Source of the DNA: DSOT01 sp052386775
Lineage (GTDB): Bacteria > Pseudomonadota > Gammaproteobacteria > Burkholderiales > SG8-41
NCBI GenBank assembly: GCA_052386775.1
Contig: JBQTJV010000216.1
Coordinates: forward strand, 1 to 12,671
Length of the DNA stretch: 12,671 nucleotides
Reading direction: 5' to 3'
How positions within the stretch are numbered: the first letter of the stretch is position 1; every line of letters starts with the position of its first letter. The notes beneath the pieces are model-generated. The model was not told the origin of the DNA, did no database searches, and saw only the letters and a list, made by a program, of their open reading frames with translations. Of this stretch, positions 1-6,630 are shown piece after piece. A program made the translations under genes and the position numbers.

Positions 1-443
1 CGACCATACCGTTGAAAGGCAGCTACGCGAAGCAGGATCTGGGGCGCACGGCACGGCTGCTCGGCATTCCGTTCAAGTTTCCTGCCAAGTTCCCCATCGC
101 GGGCCAAGCGCCGAGCCGGGCGTACTACTGGCTGTCGGATAAAGACCGCACGGCCGCGATCAAACTCGCGCAGGCGCTCTACCATGCGTACTTCGCCGAA
201 GACCGCGATATCTCGAGCCCCGAAGTGACGGCGAACGTGGCGGCCAAGCTCGGGCACGATCGTGCCGCCGTGCTCGCCGCGCTCAACGATCCCGCGGTCA
301 AGGAACGGCTCAGGATCGAAGTCGACGCGGCGATCGAGCGGGGCGTTTTCGGCTCCCCCTACGTCGTCATCGACGGCGAGCCGTTCTGGGGCGCCGACCG
401 GCTGGATCAGGTGGAGAAGTGGCTCGCTACCGGCGGCTGGTAG
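1..443 (+). CDS. 2-hydroxychromene-2-carboxylate isomerase-like DsbA-family protein (5' partial)
   Basis: The reading frame is open from the left edge (codons in phase from base 3) to TAG at 441-443, so the start lies upstream; the TTG at base 12 is probably internal. The visible 147 codons are the C-terminal part of a DsbA-fold/kappa-GST-type protein. The ending, with GVFGSPYVVIDGEPFWGADR followed by an aromatic-capped WLATGGW tail, is characteristic of HCCA isomerase-like proteins; GSPYVV contains the cis-proline loop of the thioredoxin fold. Family members isomerise 2-hydroxychromene-2-carboxylate using glutathione in naphthalene degradation, but many are encoded outside such pathways and have unknown substrates. 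Here the next gene begins at the very next base, so it is co-transcribed with leucine-degradation genes, which argues against a dedicated naphthalene role. The family is confident; the substrate is unknown. Confidence 0.85.
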   Translation, partial: TIPLKGSYAKQDLGRTARLLGIPFKFPAKFPIAGQAPSRAYYWLSDKDRTAAIKLAQALYHAYFAEDRDISSPEVTANVAAKLGHDRAAVLAALNDPAVKERLRIEVDAAIERGVFGSPYVVIDGEPFWGADRLDQVEKWLATGGW

Positions 444-983
444 GTGGCTGACCCTATCGCCATGCACTCAAGACTCGAAGCGCTCCGGGCCAACATCGTC
501 ACGCTGGAGGTGGACGCGATCGTGAATGCGGCCAATACCACGCTGCTCGGCGGTGGCGGCGTCGATGGCGCGATCCATCGCGCCGCGGGCCCCGAGTTGC
601 TGGTGGAGTGCCGCTCGATAGGCGGATGCCCGACCGGCGAGGCGCGCATCACCAAGGGTTATCGTCTGCCTGCCCGCCATGTCATCCATACGGTGGGACC
701 GGTATGGCAGGGCGGGCGGCAGCGCGAACCGGTGCTGCTGGCGTCCTGCTATCGCACCAGCCTGGCGCTCGCGGTCGAGTACGGCGTAAAGACGATCGCT
801 TTTCCCGCGATCAGTTGCGGCGCGTATGGCTATCCCGTGGCCGACGCGGTGAAGATCGCGGTCGGCGAATGCATGCGGGCGGCGGCGATCCACGCTTCGC
901 TGCACAAAATCGTGTTCGCCTGTTTTGATGACGACATGCTGCAACTTTATCGCAGCGCAATCGGGCAACGTCTAGCGCCATGA
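444..983 (+). CDS. Macro-domain protein, O-acetyl-ADP-ribose deacetylase (YmdB-like)
   Basis: This is a stand-alone macro domain of 179 aa, close to the usual length for YmdB-type deacetylases. Visible motifs are NAAN (28-31), the loop GGGGVDGAIH (36-45), CPTGEARIT (62-70), HTVGPVW (82-88) and FPAISCGAYGYP (120-131). The family binds ADP-ribose and hydrolyses O-acetyl-ADP-ribose or reverses ADP-ribosylation of proteins. Asn31 and Asp41 of the catalytic loop are present. The conserved Asp of the N-terminal GDI motif, which contacts adenine in family structures, is replaced: ANI at 16-18. The GTG at 444 directly follows the upstream stop; an in-frame ATG at 462 is a credible alternative start giving 173 aa. 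The stop overlaps the next start as ATGA (980-983), indicating translational coupling to the carboxylase gene. A role in tuning acyl-CoA metabolism is inference only. Confidence 0.9.
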   Translation: MADPIAMHSRLEALRANIVTLEVDAIVNAANTTLLGGGGVDGAIHRAAGPELLVECRSIGGCPTGEARITKGYRLPARHVIHTVGPVWQGGRQREPVLLASCYRTSLALAVEYGVKTIAFPAISCGAYGYPVADAVKIAVGECMRAAAIHASLHKIVFACFDDDMLQLYRSAIGQRLAP

Positions 984-2587
984 GCGTTATCGCATCCCGG
1001 ATCAAGCCTCAGTCAGCGGAGTTCCGAGAGGCGGCGCAGGCAATGCGGGGCCTGGTGGAAGAACTCAACGGCCGGTTGGCCGTGGTGCAACGCGGCGGCG
1101 ATGAGGCCGCGCACATGCGACATCGGGCGCGCGGCAAGCTGCCCGTGCGAGCACGCATCGCTGCGCTCCTCGACGCGGGAGGTTCGTGGCTGGAACTCTC
1201 GCCGCTTGCCGCCTGGGACGTGTATGACGAACCGGTGCCCGCCGCAGGCATCGTCACCGGCATCGGAACGGTGTGCGGTCAGGATTGCGTGGTCATTGCC
1301 AACGATGCGACCGTCAAGGGCGGAACGTATTACCCGCTGACCGTCAAAAAACACCTGCGCGCGCAGGAAATCGCGCTCGAGAACCGGTTGCCGTGCATTT
1401 ACCTCGTCGACTCGGGCGGCGCGCACCTGCCGAGCCAGGATGAGGTGTTCCCAGATCGCGACCATTTCGGGCGGATCTTCTACAACCAGGCCAACATGTC
1501 GGCGCGGGGTATCCCGCAGATCGCGGTCGTCATGGGCTCGTGTACGGCCGGCGGAGCGTACGTGCCCGCGATGTCGGACGAGACGATCATCGTGAAAAAT
1601 CAGGGCACGATATTTCTGGCGGGCCCGCCGCTGGTCAGGGCGGCGACCGGGGAAAGCGTCACGGCGGAGCAGTTGGGAGGTGCTGACCTTCACACGCGGG
1701 TATCCGGCGTGGCCGACCATCTTGCCGAGGACGACCGCCACGCGCTCGAGCTCGCGCGTCGCGCGATGAAAAACCTGAACCGCCCCGCGAAGGCCTCGCT
1801 GCAGCGCAGCGAGCCGCGGCCGCCGGCTTACGACCCCGCCGAGCTGTATGGCGTCATTCCGGCGAATCCGCGGACGCCGTTTGACGTCCGCGAGATCATT
1901 GCCCGTCTGGTCGACGCCAGCGAGTTCGACGAATTCAAGGCCCGCTATGGCGGGACGCTGGTGTGCGGATTCGCCCGCCTCGATGGTTCTCCGGTGGGTA
2001 TCGTGGCGAACAACGGGATACTGTTTTCCGAGTCGGCGCTCAAGGGCACGCACTTCATCGAGCTGTGCTGTCAGCGCGGCCTGCCGCTGCTCTTTCTGCA
2101 GAACATCAGCGGGTTCATGGTCGGCGCCAAGTACGAGGCGGGCGGCATCGCCAAAGACGGCGCGAAGATGGTCACCGCCGTCGCGTGCGCCAAAGTGCCC
2201 AAGTTCACCGTCATCATCGGCGGCAGCTTTGGTGCCGGCAACTATGGCATGTGCGGCCGCGCTTTCGGCCCGCGCTTTTTGTGGGCCTGGCCCAATGCGC
2301 GCATTGCCGTCATGGGGGGCGAGCAGGCGGCCCACGTGCTCGCACAGGTCAGGCGCGACACGCTGGAGGCGGCGGGCAGATCATGGAGCGCCGACGAAGA
2401 GACCGCTTTTCGCGCGCCCATTACGGATCAGTACGCGAAGCAGTCCAGCGCGTGGTACGCGAGCGCCCGAATCTGGGACGACGGCGTGATCGATCCCTTG
2501 GATACGCGCGCCACGCTGTCCCACGCGCTGTCGATCAGCCTCAATGCGCCGATCGAGAAAACCGCTTTCGGCGTATTCCGGATGTAG
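980..2587 (+). CDS. liuB: 3-methylcrotonyl-CoA carboxylase, carboxyltransferase (beta) subunit
   Basis: The protein (535 aa, normal for the family) is the carboxyltransferase subunit that moves CO2 from carboxybiotin to 3-methylcrotonyl-CoA, forming 3-methylglutaconyl-CoA in leucine degradation. It has two crotonase-fold halves: the N-terminal half carries VDSGGAHLPSQDE (143-155) and FLAGPPLVRAATGE (212-225), and the C-terminal half carries QNISGFMVGAKYEAGG and a GGSFGAGNYGMCGRAFGPRF block starting at 414, then MGGEQAA. The C-terminal GVFRM is typical of MCC beta rather than propionyl- or acetyl-CoA carboxylases, though geranyl-CoA carboxylase beta is a close relative. The start ATG at 980 overlaps the macro-domain stop. 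The partner biotin carboxylase/biotin-carrier alpha subunit is not encoded next to it, unlike the classical liuABCDE order. Also called mccB. Confidence 0.95.
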   Translation: MSVIASRIKPQSAEFREAAQAMRGLVEELNGRLAVVQRGGDEAAHMRHRARGKLPVRARIAALLDAGGSWLELSPLAAWDVYDEPVPAAGIVTGIGTVCGQDCVVIANDATVKGGTYYPLTVKKHLRAQEIALENRLPCIYLVDSGGAHLPSQDEVFPDRDHFGRIFYNQANMSARGIPQIAVVMGSCTAGGAYVPAMSDETIIVKNQGTIFLAGPPLVRAATGESVTAEQLGGADLHTRVSGVADHLAEDDRHALELARRAMKNLNRPAKASLQRSEPRPPAYDPAELYGVIPANPRTPFDVREIIARLVDASEFDEFKARYGGTLVCGFARLDGSPVGIVANNGILFSESALKGTHFIELCCQRGLPLLFLQNISGFMVGAKYEAGGIAKDGAKMVTAVACAKVPKFTVIIGGSFGAGNYGMCGRAFGPRFLWAWPNARIAVMGGEQAAHVLAQVRRDTLEAAGRSWSADEETAFRAPITDQYAKQSSAWYASARIWDDGVIDPLDTRATLSHALSISLNAPIEKTAFGVFRM

Positions 2588-2612
2588 CGCATGAGTCGCA
2601 ACGCGCGGCGCG

Positions 2613-2618
2613 TATAAT
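2613..2618 (+). promoter_or_regulatory. Candidate internal promoter (-10 TATAAT)
   Basis: A perfect TATAAT flanked by GCGCG and CGCGC lies in the only sizeable gap (2588-2655) of the leucine operon, 37 bases before the crotonase ATG. The -35 position, about 2590-2595 for a 17-base spacer, reads CATGAG and is poor. It may give extra or independent transcription of the crotonase, HMG-CoA lyase and DUF2889 genes. This is a sequence match only. Confidence 0.45.
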
Positions 2619-2655
2619 CGCGCTCTGCCGATATTGCGGTTTCCTGGACAGCCCC

Positions 2656-3465
2656 ATGAGCGATCGCGTCATCGTCGATCTCGACTCCTCAGGTATTGCC
2701 AACCTCACGCTCAACCGACCCGAGGTGCACAACGCGTTCGACCCGGAGATGGTGCAGTCACTCACCGTCGCGCTGGAGCGGCTGGCAGGCGACGATCGGG
2801 TACGGGCGCTGGTGCTGCGCGGGGCCGGCAGGAGCTTTTGCGCCGGCGCGGACATCGAGCACATGAAAAAAAGCGCCACTTACTCGGCTGCGCAGAACAT
2901 CGACGTGGCCCGTCACTCGGCCCGCATGTTTCACATGCTCTATTGCATCGGCAAGCCGACGCTCGCCTGTGTTCACGGCGCGGTGCGGGGAGGCGGATGC
3001 GGACTCGTGGCGGCGTGCGACATCGCGGTTGCGGCCCGGAGCGCGAGCTTTCGCCTGTCCGAGGTGAAGATCGGCGTCATCCCGGCGATGATCAGCCCGT
3101 ACGTGATCGCCGCGATCGGCGAGCGCATGGCACGCCGTTACATGATCACCGGCGAGCAATTCGATGCCCTCGAAGCGCAGCGCATCGGGCTGCTGCACCA
3201 GGCGGTGGACGACCCGCAGCTCGAGGCGACCGTGGCCGGCATTCTGAATCATGTGCGCACCAGCGGACCGGCCGCCATCCGCGCCATCAAGCAGCTCATC
3301 CCGGTGAGTGCGCACTCGCCCATCGGTCCGGAGATCATCGAAGAGACGGCGCGGCGCATCGCTGCCATCCGCGCGACCCCCGAAGCGCAGGAGGGATTGT
3401 CCGCCTTCCTCGAGAAGCGCAAGCCGGCGTGGGCCGTTTCCGCCGCGCGGGACGCGCCGAAATAG
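2656..3465 (+). CDS. liuC: Methylglutaconyl-CoA hydratase-type enoyl-CoA hydratase
   Basis: This crotonase-superfamily protein (269 aa) should hydrate 3-methylglutaconyl-CoA to HMG-CoA. The oxyanion-hole blocks are RSFCAGADIEHMKK (59-72) and HGAVRGGGCGLVAACD (107-122). The acidic residue matching crotonase Glu164 is Glu136 in LSEVKIGVIPAMISPYV, a stretch typical of bacterial methylglutaconyl-CoA hydratases rather than general fatty-acid hydratases. The other crotonase glutamate (Glu144 in rat crotonase) is Gly116 here. The frame is open further upstream, into the carboxylase gene, but ATG 2656 gives the normal family length and begins with a conventional hydratase N-terminus; translation from farther upstream would read out-of-frame carboxylase sequence. 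The position between carboxyltransferase and HMG-CoA lyase supports the assignment. The stop touches the next ATG directly. Confidence 0.92.
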   Translation: MSDRVIVDLDSSGIANLTLNRPEVHNAFDPEMVQSLTVALERLAGDDRVRALVLRGAGRSFCAGADIEHMKKSATYSAAQNIDVARHSARMFHMLYCIGKPTLACVHGAVRGGGCGLVAACDIAVAARSASFRLSEVKIGVIPAMISPYVIAAIGERMARRYMITGEQFDALEAQRIGLLHQAVDDPQLEATVAGILNHVRTSGPAAIRAIKQLIPVSAHSPIGPEIIEETARRIAAIRATPEAQEGLSAFLEKRKPAWAVSAARDAPK

Positions 3466-4377
3466 ATGTCGATGCCGCGCAAGGTCAAGCTGGTCGAAGT
3501 CGGTCCGCGCGACGGACTGCAGAACGAAGCGCTGCCGGTCCCTGCATCCGTAAAGATCGAATTGATACACCGGCTGCAGGATGCCGGTCTGCCTGTCATC
3601 GAAGCAACGGCGTTCGTATCGCCCAAGTGGGTGCCGCAGATGGCCGACAACGCCGAGGTGATGGCCGGCATCAGGCGCAAGCCCGGCGTCTCCTATCCTG
3701 TTCTCGTGCCCAACGCCAAGGGTCTGGATGCGGCGATCGCGGCGGGTGCGGAGGAGGTCGTCGTATTCGGCGCCGCGACGGAAAGCTTTTCCCGGCGCAA
3801 CACCAACTGCTCGATCGCCGAAGGGCTCGCGCGGTTCAGCGCCGTGTGCGAGGCGGCGCTCGCCGCCGGGCTCAAGGTGCGCGGCGACATCTCGGTTTGC
3901 CTGGGCTGTCCCTATGAAGGCGACGTAGCCCCGGAGGCCGTCGTGCGCGTTGCCCGTGAACTCGATCAGATGGGGTGCTACGAGATCACCATCGCCGACA
4001 CCATCGGCGTCGGCACCGCGGGACAGACGCGCACCGTGTTGGAAGCCGTCATGAATTACATACCGGCCGCGCGGCTCGCCGGCCACTTCCACGATACCTA
4101 CGGCCAGGCGCTGACCAACATCTACGCCGCGCTGGAGTGCGGTGTGGCGACGTTCGACAGCTCCGTAGCGGGCTTGGGCGGCTGCCCGTACGCGAAGGGG
4201 GCCACCGGTAACGTCGCCACCGAAGACGTGGTCTACCTGATGAACGGGCTCGGCCTCGAAACCGGCGTGAATCTCGGCAGGCTGATCGATGCGGGAAACT
4301 ACATCTCCGCCATCCTGGGCCGCCCCACGAATTCACGCGCCGCGCGTGCGCTCATGGCCAAGGCGCAGGTGTCTTGA
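3466..4377 (+). CDS. liuE: Hydroxymethylglutaryl-CoA lyase
   Basis: HMG-CoA lyase (303 aa) cleaves HMG-CoA to acetyl-CoA and acetoacetate, the last step of leucine degradation. It is a TIM barrel of the HMGL-like family. Key sites are visible: GPRDGLQNE (13-21) with the catalytic Arg15 and metal-binding Asp16, ADTIGVGT (177-184), metal ligands His207 and His209 in HFHDTYGQA, and the lyase signature SVAGLGGCPYAKGATGN (233-249) with catalytic Cys240. No N-terminal targeting extension is present, as expected for a cytosolic bacterial enzyme. ATG 3466 follows the hydratase stop with no gap; a second in-frame ATG at 3472 would remove only two residues. The gene follows the hydratase directly, without an intervening biotin carboxylase gene. 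Confidence 0.96.
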   Translation: MSMPRKVKLVEVGPRDGLQNEALPVPASVKIELIHRLQDAGLPVIEATAFVSPKWVPQMADNAEVMAGIRRKPGVSYPVLVPNAKGLDAAIAAGAEEVVVFGAATESFSRRNTNCSIAEGLARFSAVCEAALAAGLKVRGDISVCLGCPYEGDVAPEAVVRVARELDQMGCYEITIADTIGVGTAGQTRTVLEAVMNYIPAARLAGHFHDTYGQALTNIYAALECGVATFDSSVAGLGGCPYAKGATGNVATEDVVYLMNGLGLETGVNLGRLIDAGNYISAILGRPTNSRAARALMAKAQVS

Positions 4378-4399
4378 ACCCACACGCTGCAACCACATC

Positions 4400-4403
4400 G
4401 GAG
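4400..4403 (+). promoter_or_regulatory. Ribosome binding site deciding the DUF2889 start
   Basis: GGAG lies five bases before ATG 4409. It supports this start over an in-frame start further up at 4289, which would overlap the HMG-CoA lyase gene by about 90 bases. Confidence 0.6.
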
Positions 4404-4408
4404 TCGGC

Positions 4409-4963
4409 ATGCCGTTGACCAACCCTGCCCGGCGCAAGCTGATGCATACCCGGACCGTCGAATGCCGCGGCTACGAGCGCGAAGACGGGTTATGGGACAT
4501 CGAAGCGCATCTGGTGGACACCAAAACCTACACGCATCTGCGCCGCCACGGCGGCCGCGAGCGCGAGCCGGGACAACCGGTGCACGACATGTGGCTGCGC
4601 CTCACTATCGATCTCGACCTGAAGGTGCACGACGCCGAGGCCGCGACCGAGGAGGGTCCTTACCCGCACTGTGGTGCAGTGGCCCCGGCGTTCAAGGCGC
4701 TGATCGGGCTTACCATCGGACCCGGCTGGCGGCGCAAAACGCTGGAGTTGCTGGGCGGCACGCGCGGCTGCACGCACCTGGTGGAGCTCCTGGGGCCGCT
4801 CGGCACCACCGCGTTCCAGGCCACGACGCGGGCCCGCGAGCCGCGCACGGCCGGAAAGCCGACCCGCAAGCCGTATCAGCTCAACGCCTGTCACGTCTAC
4901 AAGGACGATTCCGAGGCGGTCCGGGAACGCTGGCCCGATTTCTACACCGGTCCCCGCAAGTGA
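4409..4963 (+). CDS. DUF2889 family protein
   Basis: The product (184 aa from ATG 4409) matches DUF2889, a family of unknown function common in Proteobacteria. Recognisable blocks are the N-terminal RRKLMHTRTVECRGYEREDG, LWDIEAHLVDTK, PVHDMWLRLTID, IGPGWRRK and the C-terminal half GCTHLVELLGPLGTTAFQA. No signal peptide or membrane segment is seen, so it is probably cytosolic. Conserved His, Cys and Asp residues (for example in MHTR, HDMW and GCTHL) hint at a metal or active site, but this is inference. It follows HMG-CoA lyase by 31 bases in the same direction and is the last gene before a convergent operon, so it may be the final cistron of the leucine operon. No intrinsic terminator is visible in the 31 bases between it and the convergent gene. 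Confidence 0.85.
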   Translation: MPLTNPARRKLMHTRTVECRGYEREDGLWDIEAHLVDTKTYTHLRRHGGREREPGQPVHDMWLRLTIDLDLKVHDAEAATEEGPYPHCGAVAPAFKALIGLTIGPGWRRKTLELLGGTRGCTHLVELLGPLGTTAFQATTRAREPRTAGKPTRKPYQLNACHVYKDDSEAVRERWPDFYTGPRK

Positions 4964-4994
4964 TTCCGGCGCTGCGGCCCGCCTGACTCTGCGT

Positions 4995-5384
4995 TCAACC
5001 GATCTGCCATTCGTGCGCGCACTTGCGACAGCGCACCGTCAGCATCGGCTCGGGTTTGCCTTCCGTAGACCAGCGCACCACCTCCAGCGCACCGTAGGTT
5101 GAACACTTGCCGCACGTGGAATGCTCGGCCGCGCGAACGGCTTGCCCCAGCATGAACTGGTAGCGCCGGAACGCCCACGCGCACAACACCCCGCCGCCCG
5201 CGACGAGCGCCACCATCAGCAGGCGCGTGGAGCCTTGCGCCGTCGCGCTGTAGCCCTCCAAGCCTGCGACGACCACGATCAGGCTCAGAAACGCGGTAAC
5301 GAAATAAACGTGGCTTTCGATCAGCTGGCGTTCGTACCAGCGCCGGAAACCGAATCGCCGTATGCCTTCGGCCAAGTCGACCAT
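4995..5384 (-). CDS. Small membrane protein with C-terminal zinc-ribbon-like motif
   Basis: This 129-aa protein is not one I can name. It has a basic, aromatic N-terminus (residues 1-25), two predicted membrane helices (about 26-43 and 54-72) and a soluble C-terminal part with Cys91-x2-Cys94 and Cys119-x2-Cys122, 24 residues apart, the second followed by AHEW, like a short zinc ribbon. The N-terminal basic residues and the zinc-ribbon tail are probably both cytoplasmic. The start is well supported by AGGAG (bases 5394-5398 on this strand) nine bases before ATG. It lies 31 bases after the MFS gene and is the last gene of the minus-strand operon, so a role as a small accessory or regulator of the transporter is possible but unproven. 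Confidence 0.75.
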   Translation of the reverse strand: MVDLAEGIRRFGFRRWYERQLIESHVYFVTAFLSLIVVVAGLEGYSATAQGSTRLLMVALVAGGGVLCAWAFRRYQFMLGQAVRAAEHSTCGKCSTYGALEVVRWSTEGKPEPMLTVRCRKCAHEWQIG

Positions 5385-5415
5385 ATGAAATGACTCCTGT
5401 CGGATCCCGGCTGCG

Positions 5416-6630
5416 TCAACGGCTCCGAAGATACACCCACCTTGCCAGCGGAGCGAGCGCCCCGAAAATACCGATGCTCGCGAACCCGAGGCCCCATGCC
5501 ATCAGGCTGCGGTTGCCGCCCGCGAGATCGAGCACCGCGCCGAACACCAGCGGCGCCAGGAACGCGGCACTGAAACCCGAAAACGAGTAGACCGCCATGG
5601 TGACCCCGCGTTCATCGGGCGGTGCGGAAGCGATGGCGCCGGACGTCAGTGCGGCCGAATCACCGAGCATCAGCCCGTAGTGCACGCACATCAACACAAA
5701 GACCACCGTCCACGGCAGCGGGGCGGAATAGCCGAGCACGCAAGCCATCATCCCGGAAGCGCCCATGAACGTGAAGATGATGCGCGTTCGTCCGTGCCGG
5801 ATGGCGAGTTCGTTGCCGATCACGCTCATCACCGGTCCGAGCAGATTGATCACCGCGGCGAGGGTGGCGGCACTGATCAGCATCGGCGCCTCGGCCGGCT
5901 GCAGCGCCGCGCAATAGACCAGGAACGCCACCATCCACGAGCGCTGCCCGAACAATTCATAGTTGTGTGCCGAGTAACCGACGATGAACGGCAGCGCGCG
6001 GCGATTGCGCAGTACGGGCCGGAAATCGAGCAGCGCCGGCGCTGGGGTGCCGGCCGCCCGCGTCCGGCCGCGCGGCATGCCGAAGGCCACCGTGGCCGCC
6101 GCCAGCATCGGGCCGATGGCACCGTAGGCGAATGCCCACTGCCAGCCGTACGCCGCGCCGATCAGGCCGCACACGAAAATGGAAAGCGAGGAGCCGATGC
6201 CAAAGCCGGCGGCATAAAAACCAACCGAACGCGACTGCCCCATGCCTTCGAGCTGATCGGCCAGCATTTTCAAGCCCGGCATGTAGCTGCCCCCGAGCCC
6301 CGCGCCGATGAGGCACTGAAAGAACATCGCGCTCCACAGGCCCCCGGCAAACAGCACGAATCCCGCCGCGCCGAGACAGGACAGCAGGCACGCACCCACA
6401 TAGATGTAGCGCGAATCGAAACGGTCCGTGAGGCTGGTCAGAATCGGCGTCGCCGCGACGTAGCCGGCGAAGTAAACGCCGCTGATCAGCCCGGCTTCCG
6501 AGTTGGAGAGACCCCATTCGCCCTGCAGAACCGGAAGCAGCGTGGTGTACGCCGCGAAGCCGGTCATCGAAAGCGCTTCGGCGGCGCACATGGTTAGCGT
6601 GAACCGCACCGCCGACCGCGAGCCGGTCAA
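5416..6630 (-). CDS. MFS transporter
   Basis: This 404-aa protein is a major facilitator superfamily permease with about 12 hydrophobic helices. After TM2 it has the motif-A-like loop LTSLTDRFDSRYIYVG; the TM4-TM5 region is glycine-rich (IGAGLGGSYMPG and GFYAAGFGIGSS), and an Arg-rich central loop follows TM6 (PRGRTR). It is most similar in style to uptake permeases for organic acids or aromatic acids, but the substrate cannot be told. The start is TTG at 6630-6628, which overlaps the TGA of the upstream hydrolase gene (TTGA), suggesting coupled translation; GTG at 6609 or ATG at 6591 are alternative starts that would shorten only the N-terminal tail. It is the only transporter in the six-gene operon and may import the substrate of the flavoprotein/GcvT enzymes. 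Confidence 0.92.
   Translation of the reverse strand: MTGSRSAVRFTLTMCAAEALSMTGFAAYTTLLPVLQGEWGLSNSEAGLISGVYFAGYVAATPILTSLTDRFDSRYIYVGACLLSCLGAAGFVLFAGGLWSAMFFQCLIGAGLGGSYMPGLKMLADQLEGMGQSRSVGFYAAGFGIGSSLSIFVCGLIGAAYGWQWAFAYGAIGPMLAAATVAFGMPRGRTRAAGTPAPALLDFRPVLRNRRALPFIVGYSAHNYELFGQRSWMVAFLVYCAALQPAEAPMLISAATLAAVINLLGPVMSVIGNELAIRHGRTRIIFTFMGASGMMACVLGYSAPLPWTVVFVLMCVHYGLMLGDSAALTSGAIASAPPDERGVTMAVYSFSGFSAAFLAPLVFGAVLDLAGGNRSLMAWGLGFASIGIFGALAPLARWVYLRSR

Noticed and set aside
1013..2335. Long open frame (440 codons) on the minus strand
   Set aside because: It is antisense to the carboxyltransferase gene, has the Arg/His-rich composition typical of shadow frames in GC-rich DNA and matches no family.
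2592..2618. Eight-codon ATG frame just after the carboxyltransferase stop
   Set aside because: Too short, no RBS, and it overlaps the TATAAT candidate.
1963..2655. Upstream extension of the hydratase frame into the carboxyltransferase gene
   Set aside because: The extra 231 codons are an out-of-frame reading of a real gene; ATG 2656 gives the family length.
2758..4092. Long minus-strand open frame (444 codons) antisense to hydratase and lyase
   Set aside because: It spans two well-defined plus-strand genes and has shadow-frame composition.
4964..4994. Terminator between the convergent DUF2889 and membrane-protein genes
   Set aside because: The 31 bases hold no convincing stem followed by a T-run on either strand.
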